23,277 nucleotides of DNA from JANOQP01 sp044227705 (GCA_044227705.1 JBGAWE010000057.1:1-23277), one strand, 5' to 3'; numbered from the stretch's first letter, positions 7,843 through 15,903 are shown. Made by a program: numbers and translations. The notes: generated by a model not told the origin, from the letters alone.

Positions 7843-9368
7843 AGCTCGACGAGTTCGTCGCTGCCGGGCTTTTTCACCTTTCCGGTGACGGGGGCGGTGC
7901 TTTCCATCAAGATTTTTTTCACCTGAACGGCGGTCAGGGTTGGGAAGTAGCTGCGCAGCATAGCCGCCACGCCGGCCGCCGCTGGGCTGGCCATCGAGGT
8001 GCCCTGCTCGTCCTTGTACTTGTTGTCGGGGATGGTCGAGTGGATGGCCACGCCGGGGCTGAACAGGTCGACGTTTTTCTTCCCATAATTGGAGAAGTCG
8101 GCCACGCGGTCCTCGCCTTTTTTCCATGAAAGAGCGCCGATTTCGAGCCAGTTTTCAGCTTTTTTGGGCTTGAACAGGCCGCCGCGCTTTTCGTAGGTGT
8201 CGCTCGGGAAGTTGTTGCCGTGGTCGTTGTCGCTCGCGTCGTTGCCCGCCGCGTGGACGAGGAGGACGTCGTGCTTCGCCGCATAGCGCACGGCATCGTC
8301 GACCCACTGCTTGTGGGGCGAGAAGCTCTTCCCAAAGCTCATGTTGATGACCTGCGCCCCGTTGTCGACGGCGTAGCGGATGGCGAGGGCCACGTCCTTG
8401 TCGTTTTCGTCGCCGTCGGGCACGGTGCGGACGGACATGATGCGGACGTGGTCGGCCACGCCGTTGATGCCCTTGCCGTTGTTGCGCTCGGCGGCGATGA
8501 TGCCCGCGACGTGGGTGCCGTGCAGCGCGTCAGGGCCGCGCACGTCGGAGTTGCCGTAGTGGCTGTCGTTGATGTCCTCGGGGTTGTCCTTGATGATGTC
8601 GGAGCGGGGGTCGAAGTCGAGGTTGTAGCTGAAGTTGACGAGGTTCGAAAGGCTTTTTTTCGCGTCCACGAGGTCGTCCATCGAGTAGCCGTTGTCGAGC
8701 ATCGACTGGGCGATGAACACGGCCTTCGCCAGTTTCTTATCCTTCGTCTTCGAGAGTTTGGCGAGGTCGGCCGCGTCGTAGCCGTCTTTTCCAAGCTCTT
8801 TTTTGATCAAGCCCTGCGCATCGGCCAGGTCGTCGACGAGCTTGGTGACGATTTTCAGCTGGCTCTCGTCCTCGGCCTTCTTCTCCGTGTAGCGGTCGAG
8901 CACCTTTATATAATAGGCGTACTCCTTCTTCTGGTCGCCGGGGATTTCGGAGGGCTTCTTCCCCTCGAACTTCTTGTTGAGGCGGGCCAGCTCGCGGGTC
9001 ATCTCGACGGTCTGCTGGTTGACGCTGCGGCCGTCCTTCCCGCCGAGGAAGTTCCAGCCGTGCAGATCGTCGACGTATCCGTTGTTGTCGTCGTCGACGC
9101 CGGGCTTGCCCTTCGCCTCTTTTTCGTTGACCCACATGACGTCTTTCAAATCCTCGTGCATAGGGTCCACGCCGCTGTCGATGACGGCAACGATGACGGT
9201 CTGGGCCGGGCGGTTTTTCAAAGCGGTCGAATAGGCTTTTTCGACGCTCATCCCCTGCACGCCGTCGGTCATGGCGTCGAGGTTGAACCAGTTGGCGGGG
9301 GGGGCATCTTGGGCAAAGGCCGCCGTCGAGGCGATGAGCGCGGCGGCCGTGAACAGTTTTTTCAACAT
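7791..9368 (-). CDS. Secreted S8 family (subtilisin-like) serine peptidase, C-terminus frameshifted
   Basis: A subtilisin-type endopeptidase, probably periplasmic or extracellular. The ATG at 9368 gives MLKKLF and a clean signal peptide ending AAFA-Q near residue 20; a TTG 12 bases upstream is less likely. The catalytic triad is complete: Asp64 (AVIDSGVD), His283 (HGTHVAG) and Ser458 (GTSMASP), with oxyanion Asn376 (AAGN). An insertion of about 140 mostly helical, Lys/Glu-rich residues (about 110-250) separates Asp and His; it is much longer than the matching stretch of subtilisin. As given, the 525-residue protein ends abruptly in GGVVNGKSFA. A 35-bp tandem duplication shifts the frame here; the other frame continues GGVVNAEKAVALAMK to a stop at 7705, which is the usual last helix of such proteases. 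The catalytic core is intact, so activity may survive. paaB follows on the same strand. Confidence 0.93.
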   Translation of the reverse strand: MLKKLFTAAALIASTAAFAQDAPPANWFNLDAMTDGVQGMSVEKAYSTALKNRPAQTVIVAVIDSGVDPMHEDLKDVMWVNEKEAKGKPGVDDDNNGYVDDLHGWNFLGGKDGRSVNQQTVEMTRELARLNKKFEGKKPSEIPGDQKKEYAYYIKVLDRYTEKKAEDESQLKIVTKLVDDLADAQGLIKKELGKDGYDAADLAKLSKTKDKKLAKAVFIAQSMLDNGYSMDDLVDAKKSLSNLVNFSYNLDFDPRSDIIKDNPEDINDSHYGNSDVRGPDALHGTHVAGIIAAERNNGKGINGVADHVRIMSVRTVPDGDENDKDVALAIRYAVDNGAQVINMSFGKSFSPHKQWVDDAVRYAAKHDVLLVHAAGNDASDNDHGNNFPSDTYEKRGGLFKPKKAENWLEIGALSWKKGEDRVADFSNYGKKNVDLFSPGVAIHSTIPDNKYKDEQGTSMASPAAAGVAAMLRSYFPTLTAVQVKKILMESTAPVTGKVKKPGSDELVELKDLCVTGGVVNGKSFA

Positions 9369-9556
9369 AAAGGGAGACAAGTTTTTGGCGAAAACGGTGA
9401 AACGGAGGCGAAGGTATCCACGTGTCCCGCGCTCGTCGCCGGTGTTCGACAGGTTTCTGCGGCGGCCGGGCGTTCGTCGCGGATGCCCGGCCGGCCTCGT
9501 CGCCAGCCTTTTCTCAATTTCAGAAAAAATTGGAATTGAATTTGCGCTCCATGTTT

Positions 9557-9576
9557 CAGGTCACAACAGAGACCTG
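9557..9576. repeat. Inverted repeat upstream of the DUF6089-type gene
   Basis: CAGGTC (9557-9562) and GACCTG (9571-9576) form a 6-bp inverted repeat with an 8-base spacer, 45 bases before the ATG at 9621. It lies in the 252-base gap between divergent genes. It could be an operator half-site pair or a small leader hairpin. No strong promoter element was found beside it. Confidence 0.3.
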
Positions 9577-9620
9577 TTTCAAAAACATTCTTTCACAGTA
9601 ATCCAAAACCTGATTGCAAC

Positions 9621-10589
9621 ATGGTACGAGCAGAATTTGCACGAAAACTGTCGCTCGCCGCTTTTTTCGCCCTCTTTTTGGGCAAATCGGAGGGGCAGTA
9701 CATGGAGGCCGGCCTCTTCGTCGGCGCCGCCAACTACAAGGGCGACCTCGCCAGCGGCTACCGCCCCAACGAGTGGAACAAGTCCTATGGGCTTTCGCTC
9801 CGCTATTTTTTCACCCCGAAAGTCGTCTGGAAGACGGGCTTCGTCAACGGCCAAATAACGGGAAGCGACCAGAACTACCGCTCTTCCGACCCGCGCCACG
9901 ACCGCAACTTGAGCTTCCGCACCCAGTTCGTCGAGCTGACGAGCTGCTTCGAGTACAGCCTCCTCAAGTACGACATCCTCGACGGTGGCGTGTCGTCGCC
10001 CTACGTCTTCGCGGGCCTCGGCGCGACCTACTTCAACCCGCAGGGCGACTTCCGGGGCGAGTGGTACGACCTGCGCCCGCTCGGCACCGAGGGGCAGGGC
10101 TGGATGCCTGGGAAGAAAAAGTACAGCTCCGTCGCGGCGGTCATCCCGTTCGGGTTCGGCTTCCGCTTCGCGCTCGGGCGTCGCGTCAACCTCGGCTTCG
10201 AGGCGGGTTTCAGGCACACCTTCACCGACTACCTCGATGACGTTTCGGGCAACTACCCCGACGTGCTGGCCCGCGCCGAGCAGGACTACACAGCCGCCCG
10301 CCTCATCTACCGGACGCCCGAGCTGTACGGCGCGCCCCTCTCGCAGCCGACCTCGACGAAGCGCGGCGACCCCTCGAAAAAGGACAACTACATGACCTTC
10401 GGCGTTTGCGTCAACTTCAACCTGACCGACCAGTACGGCCTCGAGTGGAACAAGAAATACCGAATCCACGACGCCGACATCGCTGAGCACAAGGCGAAAA
10501 AGGCTCGAAAATGGTGGCAACCAAAAAAGAAAAACTACCTCACCCAACCCGTTAAACCTGCCGCTGCCCCCGCCGAGCGGAAAAAATAA
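9621..10589 (+). CDS. DUF6089-type outer-membrane beta-barrel protein
   Basis: The 322-residue product starts with a signal peptide (hydrophobic LSLAAFFALFLG, cleavage near residue 25, SEG-Q). The mature start EAGLFVGAANYKGDLAS is typical of the Bacteroidota DUF6089 family. Residues about 25-265 show alternating hydrophobic and aromatic strands (LSLRYFF, VELTSCFEYSLLKY, YVFAGLGATYFNPQG, VIPFGFGFRFAL, NLGFEAGFRHTFTDYLDD, MTFGVCVNFNL) that fit a small outer-membrane barrel. Near residues 218-250 the YLDDVSGNYPD segment and a Pro/Ser-rich loop follow. The C-terminal 50 residues or so are basic and Lys/Ala/Pro-rich, probably a periplasmic tail that is not part of the barrel. The family's role is not established. 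The gene is divergent from the S8 protease and ends at a terminator shared with the convergent helicase gene. Confidence 0.85.
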   Translation: MVRAEFARKLSLAAFFALFLGKSEGQYMEAGLFVGAANYKGDLASGYRPNEWNKSYGLSLRYFFTPKVVWKTGFVNGQITGSDQNYRSSDPRHDRNLSFRTQFVELTSCFEYSLLKYDILDGGVSSPYVFAGLGATYFNPQGDFRGEWYDLRPLGTEGQGWMPGKKKYSSVAAVIPFGFGFRFALGRRVNLGFEAGFRHTFTDYLDDVSGNYPDVLARAEQDYTAARLIYRTPELYGAPLSQPTSTKRGDPSKKDNYMTFGVCVNFNLTDQYGLEWNKKYRIHDADIAEHKAKKARKWWQPKKKNYLTQPVKPAAAPAERKK

Positions 10590-10641
10590 TCTTCCATTTA
10601 ATCGACTCCGCAACGGCCCCCGCACTGCGGAACACTGGCAG

Positions 10642-10679
10642 CCGAAGCCGGCCCGATGTGGGTTGGCTTCGGTTTTTTT
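10642..10679 (+). terminator. Rho-independent terminator after the DUF6089-type gene
   Basis: CCGAAGCC (10642-10649) pairs with GGCTTCGG (10665-10672). The stem extends inward through two G-T and three G-C pairs around a five-base loop, and seven Ts follow. It ends the plus-strand transcript 18 bases before the stop of the convergent helicase gene. Confidence 0.85.
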
Positions 10680-10696
10680 GTGGCCGGAACGGCGCA

Positions 10697-13600
10697 TCAG
10701 GCATCATCCAATCCCTCCGCGTCCAGCTCAAAGAACGAGGCCCCAACCCGGTTGTCGAGGTGCATCTGGCACCACGCGCAATCCGGTTTCCCGCAGCCCT
10801 CCTCGAACTTGTGCCGCTGGATTTTCTCCCAAACCTCCCTGATCTGGTTTTTGACGAACGCCACGCCGTCGGCCGAAAACTCGACGGTTTTGATGGGAAA
10901 CCCACCCTTTTGCCCCGTTTCGAGCCAGACGATGGAGCCGCTGGCGATCGCCGCGTCCGAGAAGTTGGGGGGCAGCGAGGCCGCCGGGCCGGAGCTTTCA
11001 ATCAATATTTTATAGAAAAAAAGCTGCCGCCAATAGTCGCCGCCGATGGGGTTTTCATCGCCGGGCGGGGCGAGGCGGCGCAGGTTCTCCGTCGATGGCC
11101 GGGCCACTTTGTAATCGGCGATGTGCAGCCGCGAACCTGTCAAATCCAGCCGGTCGACTACGCCGGTTAGCGGGATTCCGTCCAGTTCAGCACGGTCGAA
11201 ACGGCGCTCGACCAGGCTGTTTTTCGGGAAGTCCTTGATTTCGGAATGATGGAAGTCGGACAAAACCGCCCTCCCGTGCGCCACCTTTTGGTCGAAGCCG
11301 CTGGGCGAGAAACGGCCGCGCCGATGCTCCATGAAGGTTTCAAAAAAACCGGCCAGTTCCTCTGCCGGGCCGAACTCCTGCTTTTTCGAGTGCCGCATCT
11401 TCTCGAAAAAACGGGCCAGCGCGTGGTGGACGGCCTCGCCGAACAGGCTCGACTCCGTCGCCGCCCGAGGAACCCCAACGACCTGCTCGTAATAAAAGGC
11501 CAGCGGGCAGCGCAAAAACTGGTTCAAAGACGAGATGCTCAACGCGAACCCGGCGAGCTGCTGCGCGATGGTCTCCGGCGGAAGGAGGTCGGTTGACGAG
11601 AGGCGCGGCCGGTTGTCGGTCAGCAGCAACGAGACCTCCGCGTCGAGCAGAACCGATTGGTTAACAGGCGTTTGCGCCTGCGCCAGCCCGGTTTCCTCGA
11701 CGAACATGGCCGGTTCGAGCGGCTTCCCGGCGAGGTCTTTTTTTGAAAAACTGATGCACAGCTGCCGCTTCGCCCGCGTCATGGCGACGTAGAAAAGCCG
11801 CCGCCGCGCCTCCGTCAAGTCCTCTTCGCCGCTCAAGGTGAGGGTGTCGGGCAGGGCAAACCGCTGCTGGCCGCCGCGGGGGTTCTCCCAAAAATCGCGC
11901 GTCGCGTCGAGGATGAAGACGTGGTCGAACTCCAGCCCCTTCGCCCCGTGCGCCGTCAAAAAATTCACGCCGCCGCCCGAGCCGAGCGTCTGTTGCAGCG
12001 CGAGTGGCAGCCGGTTGGCCTCCATCTGGTCGAGCATTTCGACGAACCGGGCGAGCGAGAGAGTGGGGTGGCGCAGAGTTTCCGTCGCCGCGAACTCGAG
12101 CACAGTCTTCAGGCATTCGAGCAGCCAGACCTTTTCAGGCTGCCCGAGAAGGTGGGAAAGCAGCCCGCTTTCCGCCGCTAACTCTTCCAAAAAAGAGGGG
12201 AGCGGCAGCTCATAAATGGCGGCTTGCCAGTCGTCCAGTTTTTTTGAAAAACTTGTAAATCGCTCGTTTTCAACGAGTTGGAGCCGGAACCTGCCCGATT
12301 CTGTTTTTTCAGAAAACAGCCTCGCCACCTCAACCGCCGGAAACCCGAGAAACCGGAAGTGCAGGATTTTGAACAACTCCTCGTCGCCCCCGACCGGCTG
12401 GCGCGAAGCCCGGTCGAGCCAGCGAACGAGCGCGAGGAACTGCCGGACGAGCGGCTGACCGAGCACGTCTGCCGGCCGGCGCGTCTGCGAGGCGATGCCT
12501 TTCTTTTCCAAAAGGGCCATCAGCCGCTCGCCCTGCCGATGCTGAGCGGTGATGACGGCGATGTTTTCGAGCGGCGTTCCATCGGCTGCGAGCGTCGCGA
12601 TTTGCTGGGCGATGTCGGCGATTTCAGCCAGCCGGTTTTCAAAAACGAGGATTTGCGGCTCGTCTGGCAAGTCGGCGACGGTCGGGTTTCGAGCGGCGAG
12701 GCCTTTCTTAAATGGTTGGTTCAGGGTGAGTTGCGCTGCGCGGATTTCGTTCCGCTCGATGAGCCGCCGCGCCGCGTCGAGGATTTTTTGAGACGACCGA
12801 TAGTTTTCAGAAAGCACAACCAGCTCGACGCGCCCCTCGTGTCGCGCCAAAAACTCGAGCAGGTTGCGCAGCCTCGCGCCCTGAAACTCGAAGATCGACT
12901 GGTCGTCGTCGCCGACGATGAAGACGTTCGGCGCGTCCCAGTACTCGGCCAAAAGATTGAGCAGCGCGACCTGTGCGCCGTTCGTGTCCTGAAACTCATC
13001 GACCAAAAAGTAGAGGTATCGCTCTTGGTACAGGCGGAGGAGCGTCCGGTCGTCGCCGAATTTTTTGAGCACCCAGCCAATCATGTCGTCGTAATCGTAC
13101 CGCCGGGACTGCTCCATTGCCCAATTGTATTTCGGGAAGAGGTCGGCGGCGGCCGTCACGCGCTGCATTCGCGCTCGCGCGTCGACGAGCTTGTCGGATT
13201 TCAGGCCGCCCTTCTCGTTCTCCTTCGTTTTCCGCTGATAGATGAAATCTTGCCGGTTCGGGATTTGCGCGAGATACTCGCCGACCGAGTGCTGGACGTG
13301 GCGCGGCGACCAGTTCTCGCGTTTCATCAGGCTGAAAAAATCGGCGAGGTACTGCTCGAAAAAGTACGGGTCGCGCCGCCCGCGCCGCAGCGGGTGGTCG
13401 GGCGGCGCGCTGTCGAGGAGTCGGCGGATGATCTCTACCCTTTCCAATTCCGAAACCGGCTCGAGGTCGTGCCGGTCAAAAGCGTCCGGGTTTTCCTGAA
13501 TCACCCGATTGCAAAAACTGTGGAAAGTCGTGATTGGCACCCGCATCGCATCGGGGCCGATTAAGTTTGTGAGCCGCTCGCGCATCGCCCGCGCCGCCGC

Positions 13601-13795
13601 GTCTGTATAAGTCAAACAAAGAATTGCTTGCGGCAGCGTATCAGTCTTTTTGAGGATTTGCCCTATTCGGGCGGCGAGCAGTTGCGTCTTTCCTGTTCCT
13701 GGCCCGGCGACAACGGCAACCGGCCCGTCGATTTGCTCAACGGCACGTCGTTGGTCGGCGTTCAGGGCGGCCATTGCTTTCTCAAAATCGGGCAT
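10697..13795 (-). CDS. UvrD/Rep-type ATP-dependent helicase fused to an iron-sulfur PD-(D/E)XK nuclease
   Basis: A 1032-residue superfamily 1A DNA helicase with a C-terminal nuclease, a single-chain architecture related to AddA/AddB. Helicase motifs are complete: Walker A GPGTGKT (31-37), DEFQD motif II (266-270), GDDDQSIFEFQGA (295-307), NYRSS (331-335), TAHGAKGLEF motif V (614-623) and LFYVAMTRAK motif VI (667-676). The nuclease domain starts near residue 753 (SISSLNQFLRCPLAFYYE). It shows a GEAVHHAL histidine (790), Asp881, the D-x-K pair 894/896 (ADYK) and a QLFFYK motif (924-929). Cys763 together with Cys1001, Cys1006 and Cys1009 (C-x4-C-x2-C) is the cysteine arrangement that holds a 4Fe-4S cluster in AddB-like nucleases. 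It probably processes DNA ends in repair or degrades foreign DNA. There is no obvious partner gene beside it. The ATG at 13795 fits the conserved F-x-x-A-x-x-x-L-N opening; Met8 is an alternative start. Confidence 0.93.
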   Translation of the reverse strand: MPDFEKAMAALNADQRRAVEQIDGPVAVVAGPGTGKTQLLAARIGQILKKTDTLPQAILCLTYTDAAARAMRERLTNLIGPDAMRVPITTFHSFCNRVIQENPDAFDRHDLEPVSELERVEIIRRLLDSAPPDHPLRRGRRDPYFFEQYLADFFSLMKRENWSPRHVQHSVGEYLAQIPNRQDFIYQRKTKENEKGGLKSDKLVDARARMQRVTAAADLFPKYNWAMEQSRRYDYDDMIGWVLKKFGDDRTLLRLYQERYLYFLVDEFQDTNGAQVALLNLLAEYWDAPNVFIVGDDDQSIFEFQGARLRNLLEFLARHEGRVELVVLSENYRSSQKILDAARRLIERNEIRAAQLTLNQPFKKGLAARNPTVADLPDEPQILVFENRLAEIADIAQQIATLAADGTPLENIAVITAQHRQGERLMALLEKKGIASQTRRPADVLGQPLVRQFLALVRWLDRASRQPVGGDEELFKILHFRFLGFPAVEVARLFSEKTESGRFRLQLVENERFTSFSKKLDDWQAAIYELPLPSFLEELAAESGLLSHLLGQPEKVWLLECLKTVLEFAATETLRHPTLSLARFVEMLDQMEANRLPLALQQTLGSGGGVNFLTAHGAKGLEFDHVFILDATRDFWENPRGGQQRFALPDTLTLSGEEDLTEARRRLFYVAMTRAKRQLCISFSKKDLAGKPLEPAMFVEETGLAQAQTPVNQSVLLDAEVSLLLTDNRPRLSSTDLLPPETIAQQLAGFALSISSLNQFLRCPLAFYYEQVVGVPRAATESSLFGEAVHHALARFFEKMRHSKKQEFGPAEELAGFFETFMEHRRGRFSPSGFDQKVAHGRAVLSDFHHSEIKDFPKNSLVERRFDRAELDGIPLTGVVDRLDLTGSRLHIADYKVARPSTENLRRLAPPGDENPIGGDYWRQLFFYKILIESSGPAASLPPNFSDAAIASGSIVWLETGQKGGFPIKTVEFSADGVAFVKNQIREVWEKIQRHKFEEGCGKPDCAWCQMHLDNRVGASFFELDAEGLDDA

Positions 13796-13799
13796 GAGG

Positions 13800-13807
13800 C
13801 AAATGTA
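13800..13807 (-). promoter_or_regulatory. Candidate -7 element abutting the helicase start
   Basis: TACATTTG on the minus strand (13807-13800) matches TAnnTTTG exactly, but it lies only five bases before the ATG at 13795. If used, the mRNA would be leaderless or would start translation at Met8. No -33 TTTG is visible at the expected distance, so this may be coincidence. Confidence 0.3.
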
Positions 13808-14137
13808 GTACAGGATTTTGTCCCGTGAATCCTATCTGTTTTCTGTGATTCGCTCAATTGACCGCAATCTTTTTTCAGTAAATTTTTCGGTCGGCTAATC
13901 GCCCTTATTGAAAGGGCTGGATAGAATTATTGGCCAGGATTTTTCGGCCAATTGATTTAAGGTGATTGGAAGCAGAGCCTTAAGTCGTTGGTTATCAACG
14001 AGTTGCGTTCGGCTCTAATGCTTGTTCAATGCCCAAATAAAAGACTGAAAAGCGAGGAGCCACAATTTTGATCCCAATAGCCGGAGAGAAATAACCTGTC
14101 CCAATCTCGGTCAATTAATCAGCAAGCTTTAATCGGA

Positions 14138-14167
14138 TTTGTTTGTGTTGTTGCTGAATATATTTTG
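14138..14167 (+). promoter_or_regulatory. Candidate promoter for the YfiT-like fusion gene
   Basis: TTTG (14138-14141) is followed after 17 bases by TATATTTTG (14159-14167), which is the Bacteroidota -7 consensus with one extra T. Transcription would start near 14172, leaving a leader of about 90 bases that includes the hairpin at 14218-14245. Confidence 0.4.
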
Positions 14168-14217
14168 TGGCAGCAAGAACCCCGGAGCCAATCCGTTTAG
14201 TTTCTTTTTCACAACAG

Positions 14218-14245
14218 ACAGGCTATCTCTACTGACAGAGCCTGT
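14218..14245 (+). promoter_or_regulatory. Leader hairpin before the YfiT-like fusion gene
   Basis: ACAGGCT (14218-14224) pairs with AGCCTGT (14239-14245) around a 14-base loop and is followed by five As. It ends 19 bases before the ATG at 14265, so it would sit in the 5' leader and could influence translation or RNA stability. A role is inferred only from position. Confidence 0.35.
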
Positions 14246-14264
14246 AAAAATCAATCACACTATC

Positions 14265-15861
14265 ATGGTTTCAATTGAGCAGAAGAAATACCCCATCGGC
14301 AATTTCGGCTATGGAAAAACCTATTCGGCGAAAGAGGTTAAAGCACTTATCGACGACATCGACAAACTGCCGAAGCAACTCAAAAAAGCGCTCAAAAAAC
14401 TGAAGGGCGACCAACTCGACACGCCTTATCGCCCCGGCGGATGGACTGCTCGCCAAGTCGTCCACCACATCGCGGACAGCCATGTGAACGCCTATATCCG
14501 CATGAAGCTGGCCGCGACAGAGAACACGCCCTCCGCAAAAACCTATGCCGAGGGCCTTTGGGCCGAACTGCCCGACGGCAAGACCGGATCCGTGAAACTA
14601 TCCGTGAAACTGCTCACCGCGCTGCACAACAGGTGGGTCTCCTTTCTGAAAAACCTGTCGGCGGCGGATATGTCGCGCGGCTATTTCAGCCCCGGCGCGG
14701 GCCGCGTCATAAACATCGATGAGGCCATCGCGCTCTATTCGTGGCACGGCAGGCACCACGTTGGCCACATCCGGCTGCTTTCGGGCTGGGAGCCTTCGGT
14801 CGTTGTGAGCGAGCCGGATGATACGCCCGCACCCGAGCTGGCCACGTTGAAAACGCCTGCCAAGCGCGGACGGAAGCCGAAGGCCGCTGTTGTTGCGCCC
14901 ACCGCCGCTGAAACGCAGCCCGCTCGTCGCGGGCGCAAGCCGAAGCAGCAGGCCGAGGCCGCGCCGCAAGCCGAACCCGTCGCCGAGGCCAAACCGAAGC
15001 GCGTCCGGCGGACGAAGGAGCAAATCGCCGCCGACAACGCCGCGAAGGCCGCGATGCCCAAACTTTCTCAAAACGAAATCCTCGCAAAAGCCCGCGCCGC
15101 CGCCGCTGCCAACCGCCTCGCCGCTGGGAAGTCGTCGCCAGAGGCCAAGCCCAAGCGCGGCCCGAAGCCGAAGGCCGCCTCTTCCGCGCCGAAAATGTCG
15201 CGCCATGAGGTAATGGCGAAAGCCCGCGCCGCCGCTGCCGCCAATCGTGCCGCAAGGAAGGCCGAGATGGAAAACGAGGCCTCGGCCCAAAAGTCGATTC
15301 GCAGGCCGAAAGCCGCTGCCGCACCCGCCGCCGCCCCGAAGCGCGTCCGCCGAACAAAGGAGCAAATTGCCGCCGACCTCGCCGCGAAGACCGCCGCCAA
15401 AGCCGCCGCGAAAGAGTCAAAAGCCGCCGCAAAGGCCGCCGCAAAAGCCGCGAAGCCCCCCGTCGACCGAAAGGAGCAGATGGCGAAGGCCCGCGCCGCC
15501 GCCGCCAACCGCGCCGCGCGGGGCATCGTGCCGAAAGAGAAGAAGCCGGTTTCCGACGGCCCGAAGATGTCGACTGCCGACGCGCTGGCGAAGGGCCGTG
15601 CCACCCTCGCCGCCAAACGCGCAGCCGAGCGCGAGGCAAAGGGGCTTCCCCCCGTTGCGCCGAAAGCCGGTTTCCGACGGGCCGAAAATGTCGCGCGAGG
15701 AGGTGCTGGCCAAAATGCACGCGGCTCGCGCGGCCAAAATTGCCGAGCGGAAAGCGGCCGCAAAACAGACATTGGCCCCACCCGTCGAGGGCGCCAAAAA
15801 GCGTGGCATGTCGGCCGAGCACATGGCCAAAATCCGCGCGATGCGCACAAAGAAAAACTGA
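14265..15861 (+). CDS. YfiT/DinB-type putative bacillithiol transferase fused to an AT-hook, Lys/Ala-rich repeat tail; frameshifted
   Basis: Residues 1-185 or so belong to the DinB-like YfiT family of metal-dependent thiol transferases: KYPIGNFGYG near the start, TPYRPGGWTARQVVHHIADSH, LWAELPDG, and LYSWHGRHHVGHI. The histidines of VVHHIADSH and WHGRHH are the expected metal ligands. The ATG at 14265 gives the standard family start. The remaining 340 or so residues are a Lys/Arg/Ala/Pro-rich tail. It has AT-hook cores (KRGRKPK at 200-206, RRGRKPK at 221-227, a weaker RGPKPK near 297), two KRVRRTKEQIAAD units (245 and 359) and about six copies of an M-S-x-x-E-x-L-A-K-A-R-A-A-A-A-A-N-R motif. 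Read literally the frame runs to 16202 and overlaps the next gene by 299 bases. One frameshift at 15648-15665 restores the repeats and a stop at 15861, giving about 531 residues. The tail probably binds DNA. Confidence 0.85.
14997..15861 (+). repeat. Coding repeat array in the Lys/Ala-rich tail
   Basis: Two unit types alternate. KRVRRTKEQIAAD-AAK is encoded at 14997-15050 and again at 15339-15392, exactly 342 bases apart and in frame. The second unit, (K)MSxxExLAKARAAAAANRAA, is encoded from about 15060, 15192, 15462 and 15564, then in the shifted frame from 15685, and in shortened form from about 15808. A DNA block beginning AAGCCGGTTTCCGACGG occurs at 15543 and again at 15664, 121 bases apart, which is one more than a multiple of three. 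The array is thus repeat-rich at DNA level and prone to slippage or recombination. Confidence 0.75.
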
Positions 15862-15903
15862 CCGCCGGGCAGCCGCGCCGGGCTTTTCGGCACCTTTGCC
15901 GCC

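Larger units (their letters stand above)
13796..14264. other. 469-base AT-richer intergenic region with several inverted repeats
   Basis: There is no credible gene here; short open frames lack codon character. The stretch is clearly richer in A and T than its surroundings. It contains a series of inverted repeats: GACCG/CGGTC (13860-13864, 13888-13892), GCCCTT/AAGGGC (13901-13906, 13912-13917), ATTGGCC/GGCCAAT (13929-13935, 13946-13952), and AGAGCC/GGCTCT (13974-13979, 14011-14016), the last enclosing CGTTG/CAACG (13986-13990, 13996-14000). It separates the divergent helicase and YfiT-like genes, so it must hold both promoters, and it could also encode a structured RNA or leader. No tRNA or known riboswitch was recognised. 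Confidence 0.5.

Noticed and set aside
8220..9539. 439-codon plus-strand open frame opposite the S8 protease
   Set aside because: It is a shadow of the protease reading frame: Val/Asp/Gly-rich, with no domain.
12278..13564. 428-codon plus-strand open frame opposite the helicase
   Set aside because: It is antisense to a helicase with all conserved motifs and has no recognisable features of its own.
14139..14264. 42-codon N-terminal extension of the YfiT-like gene
   Set aside because: It spans the candidate promoter and a leader hairpin, and family members begin near the M-x-x-x-x-x-K-Y-P-I-G segment, so the ATG at 14265 is preferred.
13796..14264. tRNA or known riboswitch
   Set aside because: None of the stems forms a cloverleaf with a CCA-ready acceptor or shows a conserved riboswitch core that I recognise.
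14997..15861. CRISPR-like array
   Set aside because: The repeats are unequal in length and spacing, coding, and translate to a consistent protein motif; there are no uniform spacers and no cas genes.
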